In this document: piece by piece, positions 39,343 through 48,039 of the stretch | How positions within the stretch are numbered: position 1 is the stretch's first letter | Layout: the number at the start of each line of letters is the position of its first letter | From: CAWGYT01 sp963826795 | GTDB taxonomy: Bacteria > Planctomycetota > Planctomycetia > Pirellulales > Pirellulaceae | Length of the DNA: 64,000 nt | NCBI GenBank assembly: GCA_963826795.1 | Contig: CAWGYT010000010.1 | Location: 1 to 64,000 of the forward strand | Direction: 5' to 3' | Program-made: the position numbers and the translations under genes | The notes under the pieces: model-generated | What the model was told of the DNA's origin: nothing | Databases searched by the model: none | The model's input: only the letters and a program-made list of their open reading frames with translations

Positions 39343-40490
39343 TGCGACGAACACACAAGCGGACCCTGCTGGTGAGTGTGGCCGTGTCGGCGTGGCTAAC
39401 CTCGGCCATCTGGGGAGCCTCGATCAGCGTGGGCCATGTCCAACTGATCGCCAATCAACCCGATCAATGGATTGACGTCACCGTGACGGGCGGCGATTTC
39501 GTGGCGGGCGTTGACCTGTTCGTTCAAGTGGGCGACGGCGGTCCTCAATTGGCCGATTTTGGTTTGCCGCCGGGCAAGGCAGGCCCGGCGATCACGGGCG
39601 TCGAACTGAAGGCAGGTACGATCTTTCAAGGTGTCAGTGACCTGCCGACCGATGTCGGTTCGACGCAGCTGCCACAGACCGCCGTGTTCACACTGTCCCT
39701 GGTCGGCGCTGCTCCCACGGTACCCGCGCAGGGTAAATTGGCGAAGGTTCGGATCGACACGACGGGGTTCTTTGGCGGAACATGGAACCTGCAATTGGAT
39801 AACGTGTTGCCGTTTGACATCTTCGGAGGTCCCTATGCGACGAACTTTGCGGGCCTGCCGGCGAATATCCAGAATGGCACACTTACGATCCCCATTACGC
39901 GCGGTGACTACAATGGCAATCAGCAGTTTGACGTCAGCGATGTGGATAGTCTAGCCGCCGCACTTCGCGCTGGCTCGGACGATCGAGCGCTCTACGACCT
40001 CAACAGCGACGCCTTCGTCGATTGGAGCGACCATCGCTTCTGGGTGCGGTACTACGCCCGCACCTATGTTGGAGACGCCAATCTCGATGGCGAGTTCAAC
40101 ACCACGGATCTGGTGCAGGTCTTCGCAGAGGGCAAGTACGAGGATGCCGTGGTCGGCAATGCAACCTGGAGATCCGGCGACTGGGACGGCGACGGCGAAT
40201 TCACGACCAGCGATCTTGTGCTCGCCTTCCAGGACGGCGGCTACGAGCAAGGCCCCCATACTGCAGCTCGCGCCGTGCCAGAGCCGACATCACTTACCGT
40301 GCTGACTCTGGTTCTACCGCTGATAGGCAGACTGAGGTTGTCTCGAAAACCCGAGGGAACGCAGGGGCCAGATCCGGGCAAGTCCAGCTCGACACGGGCT
40401 GCTCAATTGCCGCAACTGCATTCGCCGACCGAACACGAATTCGCCGACCGAACACCGTACGTTCGATGCCGTCCTGAATCACGCTTGTAG
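39339..40490 (+). CDS. PEP-CTERM protein with cohesin-like and dockerin-like modules
   Basis: 383 residues; the ATG overlaps the stop of the preceding giant gene (ATGA), so the two are co-translated. Signal peptide ('RTLLVSVAVSAWLTSAIWGA'), then the same cohesin-like domain as the giant proteins (~29-185: 'DFVAGVDLFVQVGDGGPQL', 'RIDTTGFFGGTWNLQL'), a dockerin pair (~188-245, 'DYNGNQQFDVSDVDSL'), the double EF-hand-like module (~247-312) and a PEP-CTERM sorting signal ('VPEPTSLTVLTLVLPLIG', then Arg). About 45 extra residues follow the sorting signal, which is unusual; that part of the gene runs into REP-like sequence and may have lost its original stop. Confidence 0.9.
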   Translation: MMRRTHKRTLLVSVAVSAWLTSAIWGASISVGHVQLIANQPDQWIDVTVTGGDFVAGVDLFVQVGDGGPQLADFGLPPGKAGPAITGVELKAGTIFQGVSDLPTDVGSTQLPQTAVFTLSLVGAAPTVPAQGKLAKVRIDTTGFFGGTWNLQLDNVLPFDIFGGPYATNFAGLPANIQNGTLTIPITRGDYNGNQQFDVSDVDSLAAALRAGSDDRALYDLNSDAFVDWSDHRFWVRYYARTYVGDANLDGEFNTTDLVQVFAEGKYEDAVVGNATWRSGDWDGDGEFTTSDLVLAFQDGGYEQGPHTAARAVPEPTSLTVLTLVLPLIGRLRLSRKPEGTQGPDPGKSSSTRAAQLPQLHSPTEHEFADRTPYVRCRPESRL

Positions 40491-40512
40491 GGCAAACACG
40501 CCAGGCGAGACC

Positions 40513-40643
40513 TGTCAAACACCAGAAACCAGATCTGACCCCTGCGCACCCCCGCCAGGCGAGACCTGTCAAACACCAGAAACCAGATCTGACCCCTGAC
40601 GCACAGATGTCAAACACCAGAAACCAGATCTGACCCCTGCGCA
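40513..40643. repeat. Three tandem REP-like repeats
   Basis: Three direct copies (40513-40549, 40567-40604, 40608-40643) of a ~37-base unit beginning TGTCAAACACCAG and holding CCAGATCTGACCCCTG. A decayed fourth trace may lie near 40365-40380. The core GATCTGACCCC is shared with the 131-bp repeats at 12.8 and 18.4 kb. They sit in the convergent gap between the PEP-CTERM gene and the beta-propeller gene. Confidence 0.85.
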
Positions 40644-40670
40644 CTCTGTGCCTTCGTTTGTCGAATAGCG

Positions 40671-41612
40671 TCATTGCTCAAGCCCGGCCAGCTTTTTGCG
40701 CACGAGAAGGGACTGGTCGTGGTCGAGGATCTGCCAGCAAGCGAGACCGTTTCCCACGAGCTCGAATTCGTCGAACTCCCAGACAATATGCTTGTCGCGG
40801 TCAATCTCGAAAATTTGTGGGTTGTTCGGTCCCGCGTGACAGTTCCCGACAATAAAGTGACCGTTCGCCAACTCCGCCAAGCAGGTTGTCCAACCCAATT
40901 CGACGTCCGTGCCCGGTACTTGACGTTCGATTGTCCAGACGACTTGTCGATCCGGCGTCACTTCCAGCACGCTGCTTCCGCTTCCTGAGGCAATAAGCGT
41001 GTTGCCGTTGCTTAGTCGGATGGCACCGTAAACCCGCGTATCGACCTGGTAGTCCCAGACGACATCACCGCTCGGGGCATATTCGGTAACGACACCTGGG
41101 TATTCCGCGCACACGAGGTAGTTGCCCTCCGGCGTGATGCGGACTAGCCTCGTGGACTGCGTCCCACCTTTCTTCAGCGGGATCTGGTGAATGATCTTCC
41201 CATCACGATTCACCTCGAGGATGCGGCCCACACCGCTCTCGGCGATCATCGTGAGGCCGGAGGGCAATCTCGCGAAAGCGTGGACTTCCACCTGCCGCCC
41301 GCGATTGCCATTCATGGTGGCAGAGTCATACGTCCAAACCACGTCCTTTGCCAAGTTGATTTCGGTGAGCTTCGTCCAGCTGTCGTGGTATAGTATGTTC
41401 GCGTCGGGAAGGAGTTGTACGTCGTGGTGGCCTGCGTGGCCCTGAGTTGGTCCGCCCGTATGGTGCGACCACAGTACTTTGCCCTCCTGATCGCAGATGG
41501 CGAGGATGTTCTTGCCGTAGGAGGCGCTGACCAAGACGAGCCGTTCAGCCTGGGCGTGCGAGCCAGCAAGCAGACAACCCAGTAGGATCACGGTTCTTGC
41601 ACTTGGTTTCAT
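40671..41612 (-). CDS. Secreted PQQ-like beta-propeller protein
   Basis: 313 residues with a signal peptide ('TVILLGCLLAGSHAQAERLV') and repeated beta-propeller blades ending in Trp-x-Tyr or Trp-x-Phe ('GKVLWSHHTGG', 'KDVVWTYDS', 'GDVVWDYQV', 'KHIVWEFDEF'). Such propellers occur as periplasmic binding or scaffold proteins; the blades resemble arylsulfotransferase/PQQ-like repeats but no catalytic residues can be assigned. The gene is intact, monocistronic, and has a tetranucleotide repeat 17 bases upstream of its start. Confidence 0.85.
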   Translation of the reverse strand: MKPSARTVILLGCLLAGSHAQAERLVLVSASYGKNILAICDQEGKVLWSHHTGGPTQGHAGHHDVQLLPDANILYHDSWTKLTEINLAKDVVWTYDSATMNGNRGRQVEVHAFARLPSGLTMIAESGVGRILEVNRDGKIIHQIPLKKGGTQSTRLVRITPEGNYLVCAEYPGVVTEYAPSGDVVWDYQVDTRVYGAIRLSNGNTLIASGSGSSVLEVTPDRQVVWTIERQVPGTDVELGWTTCLAELANGHFIVGNCHAGPNNPQIFEIDRDKHIVWEFDEFELVGNGLACWQILDHDQSLLVRKKLAGLEQ

Positions 41613-41629
41613 CGTTCCGGGAGCTCGCT

Positions 41630-41649
41630 GAAAGAAAGAAAGAAAGAAA
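41630..41649. repeat. Tetranucleotide repeat (GAAA)5
   Basis: Five perfect GAAA units on the plus strand, continuing as GAGAG; on the coding strand of the beta-propeller gene this is a pyrimidine-rich CTTT tract in the 5' leader, 18-37 bases before the ATG. Confidence 0.9.
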
Positions 41650-42045
41650 GAGAGTTGGCCGTCTCATCGGATCGACGAAGCTCTCGCTGATTCGCGAAGT
41701 TGGCTTCAATTGTAGCCGGTCCTGATGAACCCGTGGCCCGTCAGGAAAAGATCGATTGAAAAACGGTCGTTGAACGGGTCGGCGAGCGCGGCGATGATCC
41801 GACCAGAGACGTCCGCTTGCGACCACCAGCATGTCCCCCGCATCTCGACAGGGCGTCCTTCGTCACGTCACGCTGTGTGGCCCAAATGTCCGAGCGCAGT
41901 CTGCGACAGCGGCACAACACGGCGGGAAGCGCCAAGCGGACGCACGAATTTCGCCACGGCGGCACCGAGAATATGCCGACAGGTTCATCATCGTCGCGTT
42001 TCGCCGTGGATTCTCTGTGCCTCGGTGGTGATTCCCCCTACTTCT
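41650..42045. other. Intergenic, nothing recognised
   Basis: About 400 bases with no supported gene; it presumably contains the promoter of the beta-propeller gene. Confidence 0.4.
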
Positions 42046-42372
42046 TCACAACCTCACGCGATGCAGCTCGAGGGCTGCCATTGAGTCGCCACACGAAGTT
42101 GATTCCGCTGACGGACCAGACCGCTTCATCCGGCCAAGCACGCCTTCCCGGGTCACGCCGAGATGCGGGCCATCGACGATCAGCGCCGTACCGTCATCGG
42201 GAATGTGATGCGCGTAAGCATTCACCGCGGTCACTCCACCGAATGGCAAAGCGCCGAGTTTTCCGAGCGTGAAAGGCCCCCAGGGGTCCTGGCTAAGGAG
42301 CCGCTGGATGATTACGATGAAGTCGCTGCTGCGACCCGGGGCGTCAGGAGCGAACGGCAAGACGAGAAGTAC
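42046..42372 (-). pseudogene. Fragment resembling an LCIB-type carbonic anhydrase C-terminus
   Basis: About 105 residues of convincing protein: 'LPFAPDAPGRSSDFIVIIQR', 'LGALPFGGVTAVNAYAHHIP', 'ALIVDGPHLGVTREGVLG' and 'TSCGDSMAALELHR'. The spacing of the HH, GPH and SCG elements recalls the C-terminal half of LCIB-like zinc carbonic anhydrases, where Cys and His bind zinc. No start codon is in frame after the stop just upstream; an ATG at about 42419 would need a frameshift. It is a truncated or shifted gene. The family call is tentative. The stretch 42373-42737 holds nothing else. Confidence 0.4.
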
Positions 42373-42737
42373 TTTCGTGAATCAACGAAAATCGCCGTGC
42401 ACCTCCGTGATCGGACATGAGTGTTCATCGATCATCCCGATCGTTGGTCAGGGGTCAATTCCAAGTTACGTCGAAAGCGGATCCACGGCTCGCGACATCG
42501 TCCTATCGAACCGGCAGCGGACCTCGATTTCGCGATGGGTACCCACGAAAGTCGCCACGTCGACCCAAACGCCAATTGATCTCCCGCCAACGCGAAAAGG
42601 GCGCGTCATTCATTTTGGATTCGGCCACGACACACATCCGGCAACTGGCGGAGGCTTATCCCGCTAGCCGAGCTGTGGAAGTTCGGCAATGAGCCCGTTC
42701 GAGCGCCTTGAACATCGACCTGTCAGGAAACCCTAAA

Positions 42738-43643
42738 ATGAAGCAATTCACCAGCATGTCTCTCATTGCGATCTGCCTGATCGGCGCAAGTCGTGCTGCG
42801 GCCGACCCTCCCTCAGCCGCGGAACGACAAGCAGCGGACACCTCGATCCGGGCTTCGGCCGAGTCCTTTGCCGAGTCGTTTCGCAAGCGAGACGCGGCGG
42901 CCATCGCCGCTCATTGGCTGCCCGACGGGGTCTACACCAACGAGGACGGTGAAAGATTCGAAGGCCGAAAGGCCCTGCAGTCCGAATACGAAACCTTGTT
43001 CAAGAACATCACGGATGACGTGGAACTGAAGTTGGAGATCGATTCGATTCGGCTGGTCAGCTCGGACACGGCGATCGAAGAGGGCCGAGCCGCCTTGACT
43101 CCGCAGCCGACCGGAGACTTCCGCGTGATGAGCCGCTACACGGCGGTGCACGTCAAGCAGGGTGACGAATGGTTCATGGCCGACGTCCGCGACACACGCG
43201 TGGAACTGCCGCCGGACGCGGGCCAGGTTGAGGACCTCGAGTGGCTCGTCGGGACCTGGACGGGAGGTACCAAGGAGAATCACGTCATCTCCAGGTGCCG
43301 CTGGATCGAAAACCAACACTTCCTCGCCCGCTCGTACTCGGTGACCGAGGGTGGAAAAGAAACGTCCACGGGACTGCAAATCATTGGCCTCGATCCGTCC
43401 ACCGGGAGAATCACCTCCTGGACCTTCGCCAGTGACGGAGGACATGCGGTCGGTATCTGGTCGCCGCATCAAACGGGCTGGGTCATCCAGTCCTCCGGCG
43501 CCGTCCAAGACGGGACCGAAACCGGTGCCGTCCAGATTCTTTCGCGCCAAGATCAAGACACCCTGACCTGGAAGTCGGTTGATCGTACGCTCGGCGACGA
43601 CTTGCTACCGGATCTCCCAGAAGTCACCCTGAAACGCCGATAG
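42738..43643 (+). CDS. Secreted SnoaL-like/DUF4440 protein with C-terminal beta domain
   Basis: 301 residues from ATG 42738, with AGGA upstream; a signal peptide follows ('MKQFTSMSLIAICLIGASRA'). Residues ~30-150 form a SnoaL/nuclear-transport-factor-2-like cone ('FAESFRKRDAAAIAAHWLPD', 'VYTNEDGERFEGRKALQSEY'), of the type annotated as SgcJ/EcaC family. Residues ~160-300 are a second, beta-rich domain ('LEWLVGTWTGGTKENHVISR', 'GLDPSTGRITSWTFASDGG'). These domains bind small hydrophobic ligands, but the substrate is unknown. It precedes the Gly/Met-rich gene by about 60 bases on the same strand. Confidence 0.85.
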   Translation: MKQFTSMSLIAICLIGASRAAADPPSAAERQAADTSIRASAESFAESFRKRDAAAIAAHWLPDGVYTNEDGERFEGRKALQSEYETLFKNITDDVELKLEIDSIRLVSSDTAIEEGRAALTPQPTGDFRVMSRYTAVHVKQGDEWFMADVRDTRVELPPDAGQVEDLEWLVGTWTGGTKENHVISRCRWIENQHFLARSYSVTEGGKETSTGLQIIGLDPSTGRITSWTFASDGGHAVGIWSPHQTGWVIQSSGAVQDGTETGAVQILSRQDQDTLTWKSVDRTLGDDLLPDLPEVTLKRR

Positions 43644-43702
43644 ACCGCGCCGGCGTCCCGCCCCGAATCGACACTTCACACGCGAACAGACGGAATCCTG
43701 TC

Positions 43703-45107
43703 ATGACGAAAACTCAGCTGCCGTTGACACTGGTCCTCATCACCTCTCTGGCTGCCGCACTCCCATCCGACGGCTGGGCCCGCGGCTTTGGAGGCATGCA
43801 CGGAGGCATGGAGGCGGGTGGCATGCGAGGCGGCATGGGAGGCATGTCGGGTGGCATGCGCGGCGGTATGGGAGGCATGCCGAGTGGCATGCGCGGCGGT
43901 ATGGGAGGCATGCCGGGTGGCATGCGCGGCGGTATGGGAGGCATGCCGGGTGGCATGCGCGGTGGCATGGGAGGGATGCCGGGTGGCATGCGTGGCGGCA
44001 TGGGAGGCATGCCGGGTGGCATGCGCGGCGGGCAGGGGATGCGTCCCGGAGGCGGAAACCTCGGCGCGAACCAACGGGGTGCGGGAAACTTGGGTGGGCT
44101 TGGTGCCGGCGGAGCAAATGCGGACCGGTCGCGGATGGGCGTTGCGGGCAACGACCGTTTTCCGGGCGGCGGAGCGGCGGGATTCGGTGGAAACCGACGG
44201 GACGCCGGCGCAGCCGGACTTCGTCGCGGACCGGAGGCGGGCGTCGGCGATCGGGCCGGACGGGGGCAGCTCGGCAACTTCCTGGGCTTACCCTCAGATG
44301 GCGGGATGCACGCCGCAGCGGCCGGAAACCGGCTTGGCCGCGATACTCGAGGCCTGAACCGCTTCTCTGACGACGATCTACGCCGCCACGGGGACGACGT
44401 CCGTCGGGACTTCCACGATCGCGATATCTACACTCGCGACTGGTACCGGCGTTACCCTGGCGCGTGGTACCCGAGGGTTTGGGCCCGCGACGATCTTTGG
44501 GCCGCCACCAGTTGGGCTTCGATGGGTGAATGGTTGGGCTATGCCAACGCCCAGCCGACGTACTACGACTACGGCAATAACGTGACTTACCAAGACGACT
44601 CGGTTTACGTGGATGGCCAAGACGTCGGCACGTCGGGTCAGTACTACCAACAAGCCCAGGACTTGGCGAGCACGGGTCAAACCGCGGCGGCTGGCGATCA
44701 GAACGCGGCGGCTGGCGATCAGAACGCGGCAGCCGACGACACCGAGCAATGGCTGTCATTGGGCGTCTTCGCGATGACCCACGATCAACAGACCAAAGCC
44801 AATTTGATTCTGCAACTGGCCGTCAACAAGGAGGGAATCATTCGCGGAAATTACACGGCCACCTCTGACGAATGATACCCAGCCGGTCACCGGGTCCGTC
44901 GACAAGAAGACGCAGAAGGCGGCCTGGACGATCGGCGACAACAAGGACAACGTGATTGAGACGGGAATCTACAATCTGACCAAAGACGAAGCTCCCATCC
45001 TGGTTCATTTTGGCAAAGACCGAACGGAACAATGGGTATTGGTGCGGATCAAGAAAGACGACCAGGACGATTCGCAAACGCCGGCCGCAGCCCCCCAGGG
45101 TTCGTAG
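43703..45107 (+). pseudogene. Gly/Met-rich surface protein, late frameshift
   Basis: About 468 codons. A signal peptide ('LPLTLVLITSLAAALPSDGW') is followed by six to seven 11-residue repeats of the type Gly-Gly-Met-Arg-Gly-Gly-Met, then a Gly/Ala-rich stretch, an Arg/Asp/Tyr-rich region ('DFHDRDIYTRDWYRRYPGAW'), a Gln/Ala-rich stretch and a C-terminal domain ('EQWLSLGVFAMTHDQQTKAN'). An apparent stop at 44873-44875 is followed by a clear continuation in another frame ('VTGSVDKKTQKAAWTIGDNK', 'TEQWVLVRIKKDDQDD') to TAG at 45107, so a single extra base is present near 44873. Similar planctomycete proteins are labelled mu-protocadherin-like cell-surface proteins. Role unknown. Confidence 0.8.
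43817..44032 (+). repeat. 33-bp in-frame tandem repeat
   Basis: Six to seven tandem 33-base units inside the Gly/Met-rich gene, each encoding Gly-Gly-Met-Arg-Gly-Gly-Met-Gly-Gly-Met-Pro with small variations. The units are nearly identical at the DNA level, so copy number could change by slippage. Confidence 0.85.
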
Positions 45108-45239
45108 TGCTTTGTCACAGCTGAAATTGAGGGGTTGGGTGGCCGGGGTCGAACGAAGTGAGCCCCCGGAAAATTGCGGTCTGGGGGCTCACTTCGTTCG
45201 ACCCCAGGCACCCCAAAATCAAGCTGTGACAAAGCACTA
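45108..45239. repeat. MITE-like long inverted repeat
   Basis: About 132 bases that fold back on themselves: outer arms AGTGCTTTGTCACAGCT and AGCTGTGACAAAGCACT, inner arms GGGGTCGAACGAAGTGAGCC and its complement, with a ~15-base loop. It begins right after the stop of the Gly/Met-rich gene. It could act as a transcription terminator there, but the size and duplicated arms look more like a small non-autonomous element. Confidence 0.8.
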
Positions 45240-45386
45240 GTGCCGTGCCCCAGCGAAGACTTGGGGTCGCGACGGGAGGGCGAAGTACACGCTGAGCCGC
45301 TTGAAGCGCAGCGTCCAATGCGTTTACGGCTCGGCGGGAACCTTGCCCGTCCCCTTCTCCAACCCCCTTTTCCGCAATCGACCCGA

Positions 45387-47011
45387 TCAGTCGTCGCGGG
45401 CAGATTCGGCTGCCGTTTCAGCCGGGACTTTCGGGGCGACGTTGGGTTCGGACGCCGAGGGTTCATCGGCGAAGCGGATCAGTGCCTCGGGCAACTCGAT
45501 GCCGCCGATATCCTTCATGACTTGCATCATCGGCGGCAAGGTCTTGGCCATCCCGCTGATAAAATCGGCCGTATTGGTCCGACCGTTCTTGCCGCCGTTC
45601 TCCCAGACGACGATCTTGTCAAACTTGATGTTCGAGATCGCCTTGGAAGAGGCCTCGGCCAAGTTATCGAGATGTTCGAGCATCAGCATCTGGAAGGCGT
45701 CTTTGGAGCCACCGCAAGCCGCCACGATTTGCTTCAACCCCTCGCCTTTCTTGGCCAGGATCTCGTAGTTGCCCCGCGCCTCCGCTTCGAGTTTGGCGTA
45801 GATCGCATCGGCTTGGGCCTGGGCGTTGATCCGAATGCGTTCGGCTTCGGCTTCGGCGTCAACGACGATCTTCGATTTCTGGGCCTTCGCCGGAGCCTCA
45901 AGCTGCGCCGTTGTTCCGCTTCAACACGCTCGGCCTCGGCCAAGGCGGCTTTCGCCATGGCGCGGTTTTGAATTTCCAGCACGGCCGCCTGAGCTTCTTT
46001 CTTCTTCCCCTCGCCCAGCTGATACGCTTCGGCTCGCTTCACGGCCAAGGCCGCTTCCGAGGCGGCGATGGTGGCCTGTGCGCTGTTTTCGCCCTCGATG
46101 GCCGACGCGTCCGCTTCGGCGACGCGAATCCGCATTGCGCGTTCGGCGTCCTTGACCTGGGATTCGCGTTCGAACGAAGCCGCCTTCTCGCCGATGGACT
46201 GATCCTTTTCCAACTCGGCCACGCGGACGGCCTGGTCGCGCTGGGCTTCGCGGGTGCCGATCGATTGGTCGCGCGTCGCGTTGGCCACCTGAATTGCCTT
46301 GTCACGCTCCGCGCCGGCCACTCGGGTTTCGCCCATCCGTACGTTTTCCGCCACGTCCCCGCGGGCTTTTTGAACGGCTTCCGAGGCGGCTTTCTGTCCG
46401 ATCGCGTCGATGTACCCCGATTCGTCCGTGATATCGGTGATGTTGACGTTGATCAACTGGAGTCCGATCTTGTTCAGCTCGGACTCCAAGTGCATCTGGA
46501 TCTGCTGCAGGAATTTGTCCCGGTCCCGATTGATCTCTTCGATCCCCATTCCGGCGATCACCTGGCGCAAGATACCGAAGATGATCTCCTCGGCTTGCTT
46601 GCGAATTTGCTCGGTCGACAGGCCCAGCAGGCGGATGGAAGCTTGCTGCATCACGGCCGGCTCGGTACTGATCGCCACCGTAAACACGCTCGGCACGTTG
46701 ACTCGGATATTTTCGATCGACAGCGCGCCTCGCAGGGGAATCTCGATCTGAATCGGCTCGAGACTCATGTACGCGTAGTCTTGGATCAAGGGAATCACAA
46801 AGGCGGCGCCACCGTGGACGGTCGTGGCCGCTTTCCCCTTCCCGGTCCGGCCATAGATCACCAGCACGCGGTTACTGGGACAGCGTTTGTACTGTTTCGC
46901 CAGCAAGGTGATAAACATGAACGCGATGACGACGACGGTCACCACGATGCCACCCGCCCAGACGAGCGGACTGTCGCTCAAGGATTGCCCCAACAGAACT
47001 TCGGTAAACAT
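45387..47011 (-). pseudogene. Flotillin-like SPFH-domain protein, one frameshift
   Basis: About 541 codons from ATG 47011. One membrane segment near the N-terminus ('GGIVVTVVVIAFMFITLLA') is followed by the SPFH/band-7 domain (about 45-230: 'RVLVIYGRTGKGKAATTVHG', 'EEIIFGILRQVIAGMGIEEI') and a long Ala/Glu/Arg-rich coiled coil with many 'AERD' and 'EAER' units. Near 45908 the frame shifts by one base; the neighbouring frame continues the coiled coil ('IVVDAEAEAERIRINAQAQA') to the C-terminal 'GLKQIVAACGGSKDAFQML'. Flotillins organise membrane microdomains. The NfeD-like gene lies 88 bases upstream, the usual partner. Confidence 0.85.
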
Positions 47012-47099
47012 GCGCCCTACTCCCGAGATTGTGATGTCGCACCTGGGTCACGCGTCGCGTTGGAAACAGGGGTCAGGCCCCAAAAGCCGGAACGCTGCA

Positions 47100-47726
47100 C
47101 TAGCTGGGTTCACGCCAAGGCGCGACATCAAGCACATTCCCGCTTACCACGTCGACGACGATCACTTGCGAACCAGTGGCCAGCGTCTCCTCCGTCGAAT
47201 TCACGGCGGCCAACTCTTCCAGGCGTCCCTGGACCGTCAACCGTACCTTACCCGCTCCCGCGCTGTTGCCCGGGATGGAAATCGAAACGGTTCCGATTTT
47301 GCCGATGGCGTTTGTGACCCGCAAGGTGCCGCTTTGTCCCAGTTGGTACATCAAACGCATCAGCCAGTGGACGGCGAACATGGCCGCTCCACCACTGACG
47401 ATGGCGATTACCAACTGGACTGGCAGCGAGAGCCGGCCGCTACGGGCGGTCATCCCGGCAAGTCCAAACATGGTCGTCGCGGCCACCAAGGTACGAAACG
47501 AAATGATGCCAAAAAGCCACGATGAGCCGTGGTGGTCGGTCCCTTGCCCATCGTGGTCGACATCCGCGTGCAACGAGTCGCCGCCATGTCCGAGCAGCGA
47601 GTCCGACGGGGCATGTGCCGCGTCCACGTCGAACCCCTCGTGGCCCAGCCCGATCAGCGTCATGGCGAACTGGCAAACCAGAAACGTGCCGCCGATCAAC
47701 GCGCACAACATGAAAAACATTGACAT
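47100..47726 (-). CDS. NfeD-like membrane protein
   Basis: 208 residues with a purine-rich AAGGAAGG upstream of ATG 47726. An N-terminal helix ('FFMLCALIGGTFLVCQFAM'), a His/Asp-rich loop ('HADVDHDGQGTDHHGSSW'), two or three further helices, and a soluble C-terminal domain (~135-205: 'GQSGTLRVTNAIGKIGTVSI', 'GSQVIVVDVVSGNVLDVAPW') that looks like the OB-fold of NfeD/YuaF proteins. NfeD genes are commonly next to flotillin genes, as here, and the two proteins are thought to act together in membrane organisation. Confidence 0.85.
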   Translation of the reverse strand: MSMFFMLCALIGGTFLVCQFAMTLIGLGHEGFDVDAAHAPSDSLLGHGGDSLHADVDHDGQGTDHHGSSWLFGIISFRTLVAATTMFGLAGMTARSGRLSLPVQLVIAIVSGGAAMFAVHWLMRLMYQLGQSGTLRVTNAIGKIGTVSISIPGNSAGAGKVRLTVQGRLEELAAVNSTEETLATGSQVIVVDVVSGNVLDVAPWREPS

Positions 47727-48039
47727 TTCTTATCGCCTTCCTTGTCGGACCTGCTCGAACCAACGGTAGTTCGTCGCGACCCCGTCGATCTTGGCATCTG
47801 CGAGGCCACTTCAGGGTATCACGGCGGTGACCGCTTGTCGCGGCAAAACCGAACGAAAAGCAGCCCGAACCGCGTCCCGAACTGACCTCGCAGATCGAGT
47901 CGCTGGGCAATGGATTCAGCCGGGGTCGCTCCCGACGCGGCTTGTCCGGCCAGCGCGTTCGGGTAACCTGTCAGGCAGTCCGAGCGACCTCCCATTCGCC
48001 CGGGTTACGGCACCTGGTTTCCTTCGAGGAATACGGATC
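47727..48039. other. Divergent intergenic region
   Basis: About 310 bases between the divergent NfeD-flotillin operon and the lactonase-fold gene; it should carry both promoters. None could be assigned, and no repeat was noticed. Confidence 0.45.

Noticed and set aside
40513..40643. Three repeated units considered as a short CRISPR
   Set aside because: Spacings are 3-17 bases and partly identical, and no cas genes are nearby; REP-like repeats fit better.
43817..44032. Tandem repeats considered as a CRISPR array
   Set aside because: The units are contiguous, in frame and without spacers; they encode the Gly/Met repeats.
43740..44759. Minus-strand Arg/Pro-rich open frame of 339 codons
   Set aside because: Produced by the repeats of the Gly/Met-rich gene on the other strand; low complexity and no start site.
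45911..47317. Plus-strand open frame of 468 codons
   Set aside because: Antisense of the flotillin gene, whose high-GC coiled coil leaves the other strand open. Translation is His/Arg/Leu-rich without any domain.
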